A DNA stretch of 36,038 nt from BMS3Abin12 sp964487445 (GTDB taxonomy: Bacteria; Pseudomonadota; Gammaproteobacteria; 21-64-14): the NCBI GenBank assembly GCA_964487445.1, contig CAZAQG010000015.1, positions 1 through 36,038 on the forward strand, read 5' to 3'. Positions 23,937 through 33,177 of the stretch are shown here, in pieces. Within the stretch, counting starts at the first letter, position 1, and each line of letters begins with the position of its first letter. The notes under the pieces were generated by a model. It was given only the letters and a program-made list of their open reading frames with translations, was not told the origin of the DNA and made no database searches. The position numbers and the translations under genes were made by a program.

Positions 23937-25024
23937 CGCATCGCCCGCATCCGGCGCAGGCGCAATGCCGCCGATGGCCAGACCAGCATCCCGATCGCGA
24001 CGCACAGCATCAGTGCGTGGACCAACCCGAGGCCCGGCACCGGCGCCAGCTTGCCCCGCTCGACCCACGACTTGGCGACTCCCAGGAGGTTGTAATAGAC
24101 CGCGTAGACCAGGATCGCCATGAATACCCGTGCGTAGCGCCCCTGGCGCGGGTTCATCCGGCTCAACGGAACGGCGAGCAGCGCCAGGATCAGGGTCGCC
24201 GCCGGCATCGACAGGCGCCACTCCAGCTCCGCACGATCCCGCGGATCCGAAGAGGCGAGAAGCGCGGACGTGGACATCGCGCTCCGCTTCCGGATGCGCT
24301 CGTTCGCGGACGAGCGGCGCAGCCAAGTGGTCAGGCGCCGGAATCGCATCACCCGGTAGGCGGAACCCGCCGGGCCGGAGTCGTAACGGTAGCCATTCTC
24401 CAGCATGATCGTGCGACGCCCGGTCCCGGCGTCGGAATAGAGACGGCCCGTACGCGCCAGGTAGACCTGATCGGTCCCCCGCCTTCGGCTGTTGTCGATG
24501 AAGATATCCTTCAGGCGCCGCGCGTCGGGTCCGAGCCGCGCCACGTAGATCACGCCGCGCCCGCCGATCAGTTCGTGGAATCGACCGGGAGAGATGCCGG
24601 AGACGTCGGTGAGCGACTCCGCCTGCTCCCGAACGCGGTCGCCGAACTGCGCCGCCCAGGGGTTCACATAGAGCGACAACCCGCTGATCCCGAGCGCAAA
24701 CACCCCGGCGACGAGCAACACCGAGCCCACGATCCGGCGCTCGGGAACGCCGCAGGCCCCGAGAGCGGTCATCTCGTGGTCGCTGTAGAGGCGCCCGAAC
24801 GCGATCAACGTCCCGAGATAGAGGGCGATCGGAAGGATGATATCCAGGGAGTAGACCAGCTTGAGCGCGAGCAGGAGGAAGATGACCCGGCCCGGGAGAC
24901 CGGTCGACAATGCGTCCGCCAGGAGCAGAGCGACCCGATGGCTGGCGAAGATCGTCAGCAGGATCACGGCCACCACCAGGAACGGGACGACGATCTCGCG
25001 GACCAGATAGCGCCGTACGATCAA
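23933..25024 (-). CDS. lptF: LPS export system permease LptF
   Basis: Partner permease of LptG in the LPS exporter. 363 residues (E. coli 366). It starts MIVRRYLVREIVVPFLVVAVILL and has the same plan as LptG: membrane segments at about 12-32, 45-72 and 100-120, a periplasmic domain, and a C-terminal membrane block from about 268. The LptB-coupling stretch GRLYSDHEMTALGACGVPERRI and the ELEWRLSMPAATLILALLAVPL helix are typical. The start is TTG at 25024, supported by GGAAGGA about 9 bases upstream and by the match of the first residues to E. coli LptF. A TATAGT box at 25060-25055 may be its -10 element. First gene of lptFG. Confidence 0.95.
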   Translation of the reverse strand: MIVRRYLVREIVVPFLVVAVILLTIFASHRVALLLADALSTGLPGRVIFLLLALKLVYSLDIILPIALYLGTLIAFGRLYSDHEMTALGACGVPERRIVGSVLLVAGVFALGISGLSLYVNPWAAQFGDRVREQAESLTDVSGISPGRFHELIGGRGVIYVARLGPDARRLKDIFIDNSRRRGTDQVYLARTGRLYSDAGTGRRTIMLENGYRYDSGPAGSAYRVMRFRRLTTWLRRSSANERIRKRSAMSTSALLASSDPRDRAELEWRLSMPAATLILALLAVPLSRMNPRQGRYARVFMAILVYAVYYNLLGVAKSWVERGKLAPVPGLGLVHALMLCVAIGMLVWPSAALRLRRMRAMR

Positions 25025-25201
25025 TGCGAAACGTCCTTCCGCGCGTGGTGGCTACACTATACGAGCGCGCCCCGGCGCTGGGAAGGATTCACGCGCCGGA
25101 TGCGGGAGTCGGTCCTCGGGAAGGCGCTCTGCACCCGAAAGGAGGGTTCGCGCCGTGGGATGGATCCCGGCGCTGCACGGTCGATTCCGAGGGCGGGATA
25201 T

Positions 25202-25228
25202 GAGAAAGGGGCCGACGGCCCCTTTCTC
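25202..25228 (-). terminator. Terminator hairpin after pnp
   Basis: GAGAAAGGGGCC (25202-25213), loop GAC, GGCCCCTTTCTC (25217-25228): a perfect 12-bp stem 23 bases beyond the pnp stop. On the minus strand the 3' arm ends in CCCCTTTCTC, a short pyrimidine run. It probably ends the rimP-to-pnp operon and separates it from lptFG. Confidence 0.8.
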
Positions 25229-25250
25229 CGCACTTCCCCGCCGCCGCGGA

Positions 25251-27335
25251 TCAGCCGGTCACCGCCTTGATGCTCAGCCGGATGCGGCCCTGCTTGTCCA
25301 CCTCCAGGACCTTGACCTTCACGAAGTCGCCCTCGGAGAGCTTGTCACTGACCTTCTGCACACGTTCCTCGGAGATCTGCGAGATGTGCACGAGCCCGTC
25401 CTTGCCCGGCAGGACGGTCACAAAGGCACCGAAGTCCATCAGTTTCGCCACGCGCCCTTCGTAGATCTTGCCGACCTCCACGTCGGCGGTGATGAGTTCG
25501 ATGCGACGCCGCGCCTCCTCGCCGTCGGCCCTGTCGACCGAAGCGATCTTCACGGTGCCGTCGTCGGTGATGTCGATCGTGGTGCCGGTCTCCTCGGTGA
25601 GGCCGCGGATCGTCACGCCGCCCTTGCCGATAACGTCGCGGATCTTCTCCGGGTCGATGCGAAACGAGAGGATCCGCGGTGCATACTCGGACATCTCCGG
25701 GCGCGGCGCCGCGATGGCTTCCTGCATCCGGTCGAGGATGTGCATACGCGCGTCGCGGGCCTGCTGCAGCGCCGTATCCATGATCTCGCGGGTGATCCCG
25801 TCGATCTTGATGTCCATCTGCAGCGCGGTGATCCCGTCCCGGGTTCCGGCCACCTTGAAGTCCATGTCCCCGAGATGGTCCTCGTCGCCGATGATGTCGG
25901 TGAGCACCGCGAACCGCTCGTTCTCCTTGATGAGCCCCATGGCGATACCCGCCACCGGCGCCTTGATAGGCACGCCGGCATCCATCAGAGACAGACTCGT
26001 GCCGCACACCGAGGCCATGGAACTGGAACCGTTGGACTCGGTGATCTCCGAAACGACGCGCAGCACATAGGGGAATTGATCCATCGTCGGCATCACCGCC
26101 TGGATGCCGCGCTTGGCCAGGCGCCCGTGCCCGATCTCGCGCCGCTTGGGCGAGCCGACCATGCCCGTCTCGCCGACGCAGTACGGCGGAAAGTTGTAGT
26201 GCAGCATGAACGGCTCGCGGCGCTCGCCCTCGATGGCGTCGATGATCTGCGCATCGCGCGCGGTCCCCAGGGTGGTGACCACGATGGCCTGCGTCTCACC
26301 GCGGGTGAACAGGGCCGAGCCGTGGGCGCGCGGCAGCACACCGGTACGGATCGTGATCGGGCGCACCGTGCGGTTGTCGCGCCCGTCGATACGCTGCTCA
26401 CCCGCAAGCACCTGCCCGCGCACGATCCGCTTCTCCATCTGTTCGTAGGCCGTCTGCACCGCCTCCGGGGTCCAGCGCGCGTTCTCGCCGCCGGCCAGCC
26501 GCTCGATCACCTCGGCGCGCACTTCGCCCACGCGCTGCTGGCGCGCCAGCTTATCCTTGATGCCGTAGGCCTCGCGCAACGCCGCTTCGCCGGCTTCGGC
26601 CACCGCCGCGACGAGCGCCTCGTCCGGTTGCGGCGCGGTCCAGTCCCAGTCGCGTGCGCCGGTCTCGGCCTTCAATTCGTGAATCGCCCGGATCACCGAT
26701 TGCATCTGCTCGTGGCCGAACATCACCGCGCCGAGCATCACCTCCTCGGGCAGTTCCTTCGCCTCCGACTCGACCATCAGCACGGCGTTCTCGGTACCGG
26801 CGACGACCAGATCCAACTGCAATTCTTTGAGTGTGCCCGACGCGGGGTTGAGCAGGTACTCGCCGTTGCGGTAGCCGACCCGCGCGGCGCCGATCGGCCC
26901 GTTGAAGGGGATCCCCGAGATCGCCAGCGCGGCGGATGCACCGATCATCGCCGGGATGTCCGCGTCCACGTCCTTATTCAGGGACATCACCGTGGCGATG
27001 ATCTGGACCTCGCTGAGGAAGCCCTTCGGAAACAGCGGACGCAGGGGACGGTCGATGAGACGCGAGGTAAGCGTCTCTTTCTCGGACGGGCGCCCCTCGC
27101 GCCGGAAGAATCCCCCCGGGATCTTGCCCGCGGAATAGGTCCGCTCCTGGTAATGCACCGTCAAGGGGAAAAAGCCCCTTCCCGGCCGCGGCTCCTTGAC
27201 GCCGACGGCGGTCACCAGGACCACCGTATCGGCCATGTTGACAAGCACGGCGCCGCTCGCCTGGCGGGCGATCTCACCGGTCTCCAGGGTGACGGTATGG
27301 TCACCGTACTGGAAGGTCTTCTTGACGGCTTTCAC
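25251..27335 (-). CDS. pnp: Polyribonucleotide nucleotidyltransferase (PNPase)
   Basis: 3'-to-5' phosphorolytic exoribonuclease and degradosome component. 694 residues (E. coli 711). Two RNase PH-like domains with a helical linker; the second carries the metal-binding acidic block GDEDHLGDMDFKVAGT around 480-495. A KH domain (IDPEKIRDVIGKGGVTIRGL) and an S1 domain (GKIYEGRVAKLMDFGAFV to DGLVHISQI) complete the C-terminus. The start is GTG at 27335, with AGGA 9 bases upstream and a canonical MKAVKKTFQYG beginning. The gap to rpsO is 55 bases with no obvious RNase III-type hairpin. The gene is probably transcribed from the rpsO promoter and from upstream. Confidence 0.98.
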   Translation of the reverse strand: MKAVKKTFQYGDHTVTLETGEIARQASGAVLVNMADTVVLVTAVGVKEPRPGRGFFPLTVHYQERTYSAGKIPGGFFRREGRPSEKETLTSRLIDRPLRPLFPKGFLSEVQIIATVMSLNKDVDADIPAMIGASAALAISGIPFNGPIGAARVGYRNGEYLLNPASGTLKELQLDLVVAGTENAVLMVESEAKELPEEVMLGAVMFGHEQMQSVIRAIHELKAETGARDWDWTAPQPDEALVAAVAEAGEAALREAYGIKDKLARQQRVGEVRAEVIERLAGGENARWTPEAVQTAYEQMEKRIVRGQVLAGEQRIDGRDNRTVRPITIRTGVLPRAHGSALFTRGETQAIVVTTLGTARDAQIIDAIEGERREPFMLHYNFPPYCVGETGMVGSPKRREIGHGRLAKRGIQAVMPTMDQFPYVLRVVSEITESNGSSSMASVCGTSLSLMDAGVPIKAPVAGIAMGLIKENERFAVLTDIIGDEDHLGDMDFKVAGTRDGITALQMDIKIDGITREIMDTALQQARDARMHILDRMQEAIAAPRPEMSEYAPRILSFRIDPEKIRDVIGKGGVTIRGLTEETGTTIDITDDGTVKIASVDRADGEEARRRIELITADVEVGKIYEGRVAKLMDFGAFVTVLPGKDGLVHISQISEERVQKVSDKLSEGDFVKVKVLEVDKQGRIRLSIKAVTG

Positions 27336-27390
27336 GTTGAACGTTCCTGTATCGAGGGGGGTGGACGAGAGGAAGGGGCGGAGGCCGGAT

Positions 27391-27660
27391 CTACCTGCGC
27401 AACCCGAGGCGAGCGATCAGCTCCTGATAACGACCGTGCGCCGTGCGCTTGAGATAGTCGAGCAGCTTGCGCCGTTGGCTCACCAGCCGCAGGAGACCCT
27501 GGCGCGAATGATGATCGTGCTTGTGGACGGCGAAGTGTCCGGTGAGGTACTCGATGCGCGCCGAGAGCAGCGCGACCTGCACCTCGGGTGAACCGGTATC
27601 GTCCGACCCGCGCTGATAGTCCTGGATGATCTGCGACTTCTGCTCTTGATTGAATGGCAT
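27391..27660 (-). CDS. rpsO: 30S ribosomal protein S15
   Basis: Primary 16S-rRNA-binding protein of the small-subunit platform. 89 residues, the standard length. The helical sequence is canonical: YQRGSDDTGSPEVQVALLSARI, LTGHFAVHKHDHHSRQGLLRLV, and RRKLLDYLKR. The rRNA-contact segment HDHHSRQGL is intact. It lies between truB and pnp, the universal order in this group, and has its own promoter-like sequence at 27730-27702. Confidence 0.98.
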   Translation of the reverse strand: MPFNQEQKSQIIQDYQRGSDDTGSPEVQVALLSARIEYLTGHFAVHKHDHHSRQGLLRLVSQRRKLLDYLKRTAHGRYQELIARLGLRR

Positions 27661-27701
27661 GGATAACTCCAGAATCGGACTGCGAGCGATAGCAATCCGT
27701 C

Positions 27702-27730
27702 ATTGTAGTCGCCCCCTCCGGGGGGCACAA
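27702..27730 (-). promoter_or_regulatory. Candidate rpsO promoter with a GC palindrome as its spacer
   Basis: Minus strand: TTGTGC (27730-27725), 17-base spacer, TACAAT (27707-27702). The spacer is almost wholly an inverted repeat (GCCCCC on one side, GGGGGC on the other, 27711-27726 with flanks) that could form a hairpin at the end of truB. It ends 41 bases upstream of the rpsO ATG. Confidence 0.55.
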
Positions 27731-27737
27731 GGCGCGC

Positions 27738-28655
27738 TCAGGCGCCGCTCACCAGCCTGCGGGGCGCCACCCGTCCATCGTCGAGGATCTGGCCCACCCC
27801 GAGGAAGCGCCGATCCCGGGCATAGAGCCGCACCCAGCCCCGGGTCGGGGCGTGCGGCACGAGCACCGGTTGGCCCCGGCGCAGGTAGTAGGCCGCATCG
27901 TCGGACAGGCGCACGTCCGGCCACTCCGCGAGCGCGCTCTCTATCGGCAACAGTACCGTATCGAGCCGCTCCGTCCCCTCGGCGGCCAGTCGACGCAACG
28001 TCTCGAGGTCGACCATCTCGACGCCGTCGTAGGGTCCCACCGCCAACCGCCGCAATGCGATCACATGGGCGCCGCATCCGAGAGCCGCGCCGATGTCCTC
28101 GGCCAAGGTACGGACATAGGTGCCCTTGGAACAGCGCACGTCGAACTCCAGGGTGTCGCCCTCGAAACTCAATAGATCCAGCGTGTGGATCACCACCGGG
28201 CGCGGCTTGCGCTCCACCTCCACGCCCTGGCGCGCGAGCTTGTAGAGCCGCTGGCCCTGGTGCTTGAGCGCCGAGTACATGGGCGGGATCTGCTCCTGCG
28301 GACCTTCGAATCCCTCCAGGACCCGCTCGACGCGCGCCCGATCCAGCCCTTCCACCGGGCGGGTCTCCACGACCTCCCCCTCGGCGTCACCGGTCGTGGT
28401 CCGCTGCCCCAGGCGACAACAGACCCGGTAGCGCTTGTTCGCGTCCAGCAGAAAACCGGACACCTTGGTCGCCTCACCCAGGCACATCGGCAACAGACCG
28501 CTGGCGAGCGGGTCCAGACTCCCCGTGTGACCGGCCTTCTGTGCCTGGAACAGCCGCTTGACGACCTGCAGGGCCTCGTTCGAGGTCGGTCCCGGATCCT
28601 TGTCGAGCAACACGATACCGCTGATGTCCCTGCGCCGCCTGCGCTCACGCGTCAT
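27738..28655 (-). CDS. truB: tRNA pseudouridine(55) synthase TruB
   Basis: Makes pseudouridine 55 in the T-loop of tRNAs and also acts as a tRNA-folding chaperone. 305 residues (E. coli 314). The catalytic Asp48 is in GHTGSLDPLASGLLP, at the same number as in E. coli. Other family blocks are GIVLLDKDPGPTSNEALQ, RYRVCCRLGQRTTTGDAEG, PPMYSALKHQGQRLYKLARQG, and CSKGTYVRTLAEDIG, followed by a C-terminal PUA-like region. The ATG at 28655 overlaps the rbfA stop as ATGA. Confidence 0.97.
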   Translation of the reverse strand: MTRERRRRRDISGIVLLDKDPGPTSNEALQVVKRLFQAQKAGHTGSLDPLASGLLPMCLGEATKVSGFLLDANKRYRVCCRLGQRTTTGDAEGEVVETRPVEGLDRARVERVLEGFEGPQEQIPPMYSALKHQGQRLYKLARQGVEVERKPRPVVIHTLDLLSFEGDTLEFDVRCSKGTYVRTLAEDIGAALGCGAHVIALRRLAVGPYDGVEMVDLETLRRLAAEGTERLDTVLLPIESALAEWPDVRLSDDAAYYLRRGQPVLVPHAPTRGWVRLYARDRRFLGVGQILDDGRVAPRRLVSGA

Positions 28656-29101
28656 GATCGATCTTCACCGCCGTTGTCTGGATCGTCCAACCCCGCGCGC
28701 CGACCGGGGTCCCCGTCGTGCACCTCCGCCGCCGGGGCACTCTTGTTCCGGTCTTCGTTGACCGCCTGATCGATCAGGGAACTGAGCCGTGCGCCGCGCT
28801 CGATCGACGCGTCGTACTCGAAGCGCAACCGCGGCACGACGCGCAGGCCGAGCGTACGCCCGAGCAGTCGCCTGAGAAAACCCGCCGCGTGGTTCAGTGC
28901 CGCGACCGCCTGCATCGGGTCCCGGTCCTCGTCGAGTACCGACACGAACACCCGGGCGTGGACGAGGTCGCGACTCATCCGCACCCCCGTAATCGTCACC
29001 CAGCCCGCGCGCGGGTCCTGGAGATCACGTCGGATCAACGCCGAGAGTTCGCGCTGGATCTGCTCCCCCACGCGCCGGGTCCGGCTGAATTCCTTCGGCA
29101 T
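28652..29101 (-). CDS. rbfA: 30S ribosome-binding factor RbfA
   Basis: KH-fold factor that binds the immature 30S subunit and assists 16S rRNA 5'-end maturation. 149 residues (E. coli 133). It begins MPKEFSRTRRVGEQIQRELS, and the core LQDPRAGWVTITGVRMSRDL, ARVFVSVL and ALNHAAGFLRRLLGRTLGLRVVPRLRF (in parts) is typical. The last 30 residues are an acidic, disordered tail that is longer than in E. coli and varies in the family. Gap to infB is 35 bases; it overlaps truB by 4. Confidence 0.96.
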   Translation of the reverse strand: MPKEFSRTRRVGEQIQRELSALIRRDLQDPRAGWVTITGVRMSRDLVHARVFVSVLDEDRDPMQAVAALNHAAGFLRRLLGRTLGLRVVPRLRFEYDASIERGARLSSLIDQAVNEDRNKSAPAAEVHDGDPGRRAGLDDPDNGGEDRS

Positions 29102-29136
29102 CTGCTGAATCCGCTGTCATACCCGCGTGCGGGCGA

Positions 29137-31629
29137 TCAGACCGTCCTGGCCACCTCGACCCGTTGGAACACCTCGATCTGGTCCCCGACCTTCACGTCG
29201 TTGTAGTTGCGCACACCGATGCCGCATTCCATCCCCGCGCGGGCCTCGCTCACGTCGTCCTTGTAGCGACGCAGGGATTCCAACTCACCCTCGAACACCA
29301 CCACGTTGTCGCGCAGGACCCGGATCGGGTTGTTGCGCTTCACCACGCCCTCCACCACCATGCAGCCGGCGATCGCACCGATCTTGGAGGAACGAAACAC
29401 CTCGCGGACCTCCGCGAGCCCGACGATCTCCTCCCTGGTCTCCGGCGCGAGCATGCCACTCAACGCCTGGCGCACCTCGTCGATCACGTTGTAGATGACG
29501 CCGTAGTAGCGCAGGTCCACATCGGACTCCGCGACCAGCTTGCGGGCGGTCGCGTCGGCGCGCACGTTGAAACCGACCAGGACCGCGTTGGAGGCCACCG
29601 CCAGATTGACATCCGATTCGGTGATGCCGCCCACGCCGCTGGCTACGATCTTGACCTTGACCTCGTCCGTGGACAGTTTTACCAGGGCGTCCCGAAGCGC
29701 CTCGGCGCTGCCCTGCACGTCGGCCTTGACGATCAAATTGAGGTTCTGGACCTCGCCCTCTTCCATCTGCGAGAGGACGTCCTCGAGCTTCGTACCCTGC
29801 TGGCGCGCCAATCTAACGTCGCGGTACTTGCCCTGCCGGTAGAGTGCGATCTCGCGCGCCTTGCGCTCGTCGGGCACCACCACCATGTCGTCGCCGGCAT
29901 TGGGCAACCCCGAGAGCCCGAGCACCACGACCGGGATGGGGGGCGAGGCGGACTCCACCGGCTTGCCGGACTCGTCGAAGAGCGCGCGCACGCGCCCGAA
30001 CTCCTTCCCCGAGAGGACCACGTCGCCCTTCTTGAGCGTCCCGCTCTGCACCAGCACCGTCGCGACCGGGCCACGCCCCTTGTCGAGGCTGGATTCGAGC
30101 ACGACACCGGCGGCCGGGCCTTCGGCCACCGCGGTGAGTTCCATGACCTCCGCCTGCAGCAGGAGCGCCTCCAGCAGTTCGTCGATGCCCTCGCCGGTCT
30201 TGGCCGATACGTTGGCGAAGATGGTATCCCCACCCCACGCCTCGGGGATCACTTCGTGCTGGGACAATTCCTGCTTGACGCGGTCCGGATCCGCCTCCGG
30301 CTTGTCGATCTTGTTGATCGCCACCACCAGCGGCACACCGGCCGCCTTGGCATGCTGAATCGCCTCGATCGTCTGCGGCATCACGCCGTCGTCGGCGGCC
30401 ACCACCAGGACCACGATGTCGGTCACCTTGGCACCGCGCGCACGCATCGCCGTGAACGCCGCGTGGCCGGGCGTATCGACGAACGTTATCCCGCCCTTGG
30501 GCGTCTTCACGTGGTAGGCCCCGATGTGCTGCGTGATCCCCCCGGCCTCGCCGGCCGCCACCTTGGTACGGCGCACGTAATCGAGCAAAGAGGTCTTACC
30601 GTGATCGACGTGGCCCATGATGGTGACCACCGGGGGGCGCGCGACGGCCTCGGCGTCACTATGCCGCTCCGGGGCCAGTTCCGCCTCGAGGTCGCTGTCC
30701 TTGAGCAGCTTCGAAGTGTGACCCAACTCCTCGACCACGAGCGCCGCGGTGTCCTGGTCGATCACCTGGTTGATGGTGGCCATCATGCCCATGCCCATCA
30801 TGGCCTTGATCAGCTCGGCCGCCTTGATGGCCATCTTCTGGGCGAGTTCACCCACCGTGACGGTCTCGGGGATGCTCACCTCGCGCACGATCGGCGCCGT
30901 GGGCCGTTCGAATCCGTGCTGCGAACTGCCGGTGACCGTAACCGGACGGGAGCGGGTGCGCTTGCGCCGGCGCCCGCTCTTGTCCACCGCGACGTGCAAC
31001 TCGCGGCGCCCGTAGCGCGTCTCACGATCGTCCTTGGGGGACTTGCGCTTGGTGCTGCGCTCCGCCTGCGCCGGCGCAGGGGGCTGCTCCGCGACCGCGC
31101 GCGCCTGCTCCGCCGCGAGGCGCACCTGCTGTTCCGCCTCCAGCCGCGCCTGCTCTTCGGCCGCCACGCGCTGCGCCTCTTCCTGTCGCTTGGCCTCCTC
31201 CGCCTCGGCCGCCTCCCGCACGCGGCGCTCGGCATCGAGCCGTTCCTGTTCCAGGCGCGCCTGCTCGGCGGCCTCGTCTTCACGGCGCAGGGCCTCCTCC
31301 TTGAGGATCTCGCTGCGCTTCACGTAGGTGCGCTTCTGCCGGACTTCGACGTTGACCACACTCTTGGGCGCGCCGCGCCCCTGACCGCTGCCGAATCGCA
31401 GCTCGCTCTGGACCTTGCGCTTGATCGTCACCTTCCTGGGTCCGGCGGATGCCGGTGAGGCCTTACCGTGCGCCTGGCGCAGAAAAGCCAGCAGGCGCAG
31501 CTTGTCCTTGTCGTTGATCGTCGCCTCCGCACCAGTGACCGGCAGACCCGCCTCGCCCAACTGATCCAGCAGGCGCTCGACGGGGATCCCGACCACCTCT
31601 GCGAACTGCTTTATGGTTACCTCCGGCAT
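29137..31629 (-). CDS. infB: Translation initiation factor IF-2
   Basis: GTPase that recruits initiator tRNA and joins the ribosomal subunits. 830 residues. An N-terminal IF2N domain (1-50) is followed by a highly charged Glu/Arg/Ala helix (about 105-185) and a second IF2N domain (about 250-310). The GTPase core has G1 GHVDHGKT at 339-346, G2 GGITQHIGAYHV, G3 DTPGH at 385-389, G4 NKID at 439-442, and G5 SAKTGEGIDELL. Domains II-IV follow, with the C-terminal fMet-tRNA-binding barrel. The ATG at 31629 is supported by GAGGA 5 bases upstream and the MPEVTIKQFAEVVG start; the open frame upstream belongs to the intergenic and nusA end. It starts 14 bases after nusA. Internal starts may make a shorter IF2 form, as in E. 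coli. Confidence 0.97.
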   Translation of the reverse strand: MPEVTIKQFAEVVGIPVERLLDQLGEAGLPVTGAEATINDKDKLRLLAFLRQAHGKASPASAGPRKVTIKRKVQSELRFGSGQGRGAPKSVVNVEVRQKRTYVKRSEILKEEALRREDEAAEQARLEQERLDAERRVREAAEAEEAKRQEEAQRVAAEEQARLEAEQQVRLAAEQARAVAEQPPAPAQAERSTKRKSPKDDRETRYGRRELHVAVDKSGRRRKRTRSRPVTVTGSSQHGFERPTAPIVREVSIPETVTVGELAQKMAIKAAELIKAMMGMGMMATINQVIDQDTAALVVEELGHTSKLLKDSDLEAELAPERHSDAEAVARPPVVTIMGHVDHGKTSLLDYVRRTKVAAGEAGGITQHIGAYHVKTPKGGITFVDTPGHAAFTAMRARGAKVTDIVVLVVAADDGVMPQTIEAIQHAKAAGVPLVVAINKIDKPEADPDRVKQELSQHEVIPEAWGGDTIFANVSAKTGEGIDELLEALLLQAEVMELTAVAEGPAAGVVLESSLDKGRGPVATVLVQSGTLKKGDVVLSGKEFGRVRALFDESGKPVESASPPIPVVVLGLSGLPNAGDDMVVVPDERKAREIALYRQGKYRDVRLARQQGTKLEDVLSQMEEGEVQNLNLIVKADVQGSAEALRDALVKLSTDEVKVKIVASGVGGITESDVNLAVASNAVLVGFNVRADATARKLVAESDVDLRYYGVIYNVIDEVRQALSGMLAPETREEIVGLAEVREVFRSSKIGAIAGCMVVEGVVKRNNPIRVLRDNVVVFEGELESLRRYKDDVSEARAGMECGIGVRNYNDVKVGDQIEVFQRVEVARTV

Positions 31630-31643
31630 ATCGATCCTCGATG

Positions 31644-33149
31644 TCAGTGCTGTGACTGCTGTTCGTTCTCGAACCATGGGGCGCGCGCCGTCATGATGAG
31701 CTGTGCGGCACGCTCCTCCTCGACGTCGGCGATCTCCTTGAGCTCATCGACCGACTGCTCCGCCAGGTCCTCCATCGTCACCACGCCGGCGCCGGCCAGG
31801 CGATAGGCGAGTTCCCGGTCCATCCCCTCCATCTGCAGCAGATCTTCCGCCGGCTTCACCGCGCCGAGCTTCTCCTCGTCGGCGATCGCCTTGATCAGCA
31901 GCACGTCGCGCGCCCGGTTACGCAGCTCATCGACGATGTTCTCGTCAAACTCCTCGATGCCGAGCAGCTCTCCGGCCGGCACGTAGGCCACTTCCTCGAT
32001 GCTCGAGAAGCCTTCCTGCGCCAGGATCACCGCCACCTCTTCGTCGACGTCGAGATGTTTCATGAACATCTTCTGCAGGGTCTGCCCCTCGGCCTCGCTC
32101 TTCTCCTCGGCTTGGGCTTCGCTCATCACGTTGAGTTCCCATCCGGTGAGTTGGCCCGCCAGCCGAACGTTCTGACCGCCCCGGCCGATGCTCTGCGCGA
32201 GTTTCTCCTCGGAGACGGCGATGTCCATGCTGTGCACATCTTCATCGACCACGATGGAGACGACCTCCGCCGGCGACATGGCGTTGATCACGAACTGCGC
32301 CGGGTTCTCGTTCCAAAGGATGATGTCGATCCGTTCTCCGGTCAGTTCGTTCGAGACCGTCTGTACGCGCGAGCCGCGCATCCCGACGCATGCCCCCACC
32401 GGGTCGATGCGCGGATCGTTGGAGCGCACGGCGATCTTGGCGCGCAACCCGGGATCGCGCGCCGCGGCCATGATATCGATGAGCCCCTGGCCCACCTCCG
32501 GGACCTCCAGTTTGAACAGCTCCACCAACAGCTCCGGGCGGGTACGGCTGACAAACAACTGCGGACCACGCAGCTCGGCGTGCACATCATACAGGTAGCC
32601 GCGAATCCGATCGCCCGGACGCAGCGCCTCGCGCGGGATCATCTCTTCGCGTGCGATCAGCGCCTCGGCATTGCCGCCCAGATCGAGGATCACGCCGCCG
32701 CGCTCGGAGCGCTTCACGATGCCGCTCACGAGTTCCCCCACCCGATCCTGGTAGGCCTCCACGACCTGGGCCCGCTCCGCCTCCCGCACCTTCTGAACGA
32801 TGACCTGTTTGGCGGTCTGCGCCGCGATGCGTCCGAAGGCGATCGACTCCAGCGGCTCCTCGATATACTGGCCGACCTCGATCGCGGGATCCCGCTCCCG
32901 GGCTTCCTGAAGGGTGATCTGGTGCTCGGGGAATTCGATCTCCGCATCGTCGGGCAACACCTCCCAGCGGCGGAACGTGCTGTAGTTACCCGTCTCCCGG
33001 TCGATCGCCACGCGCACTTCGACCTCGCCGCCGTAGCGCTTCTTGGTCGCCGAGGCGAGGGCGGCCTCGATGGCCTCGAATATGATCTCCTTCTCGATGC
33101 CCTTCTCGTTGGAGACGGCATCCACCACCAATAATATCTCTTTGTTCAT
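31644..33149 (-). CDS. nusA: Transcription termination/antitermination protein NusA
   Basis: RNA polymerase-binding factor that promotes pausing, intrinsic termination and, with partners, antitermination. 501 residues (E. coli 495). Domain order: RNAP-binding N-terminal domain (about 1-125), S1 (about 130-200; GELVSGIVKRSERGGVILDLG), KH1 and KH2 (about 225-345; CVGMRGSRVQTVSNELTGE and EEKLAQSIGRGGQNVRLA), and two acidic C-terminal repeats (about 360-495) of the gammaproteobacterial type. The ATG at 33149 (MNKEILLVVDAVSNEKG) has AGGA immediately upstream; a Met five codons earlier is less likely. It follows rimP by 28 bases. NusA is positioned to influence the terminators in the leader of its own operon. 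Confidence 0.98.
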   Translation of the reverse strand: MNKEILLVVDAVSNEKGIEKEIIFEAIEAALASATKKRYGGEVEVRVAIDRETGNYSTFRRWEVLPDDAEIEFPEHQITLQEARERDPAIEVGQYIEEPLESIAFGRIAAQTAKQVIVQKVREAERAQVVEAYQDRVGELVSGIVKRSERGGVILDLGGNAEALIAREEMIPREALRPGDRIRGYLYDVHAELRGPQLFVSRTRPELLVELFKLEVPEVGQGLIDIMAAARDPGLRAKIAVRSNDPRIDPVGACVGMRGSRVQTVSNELTGERIDIILWNENPAQFVINAMSPAEVVSIVVDEDVHSMDIAVSEEKLAQSIGRGGQNVRLAGQLTGWELNVMSEAQAEEKSEAEGQTLQKMFMKHLDVDEEVAVILAQEGFSSIEEVAYVPAGELLGIEEFDENIVDELRNRARDVLLIKAIADEEKLGAVKPAEDLLQMEGMDRELAYRLAGAGVVTMEDLAEQSVDELKEIADVEEERAAQLIMTARAPWFENEQQSQH

Positions 33150-33177
33150 TCCTGCGACCTCCAACGCCCGCCGGCCA

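Noticed and set aside
30960..31320. Alternative coding or repeat array in the Glu/Arg/Ala stretch of infB
   Set aside because: It is the normal charged helical linker between the IF2N domains of gammaproteobacterial IF-2.
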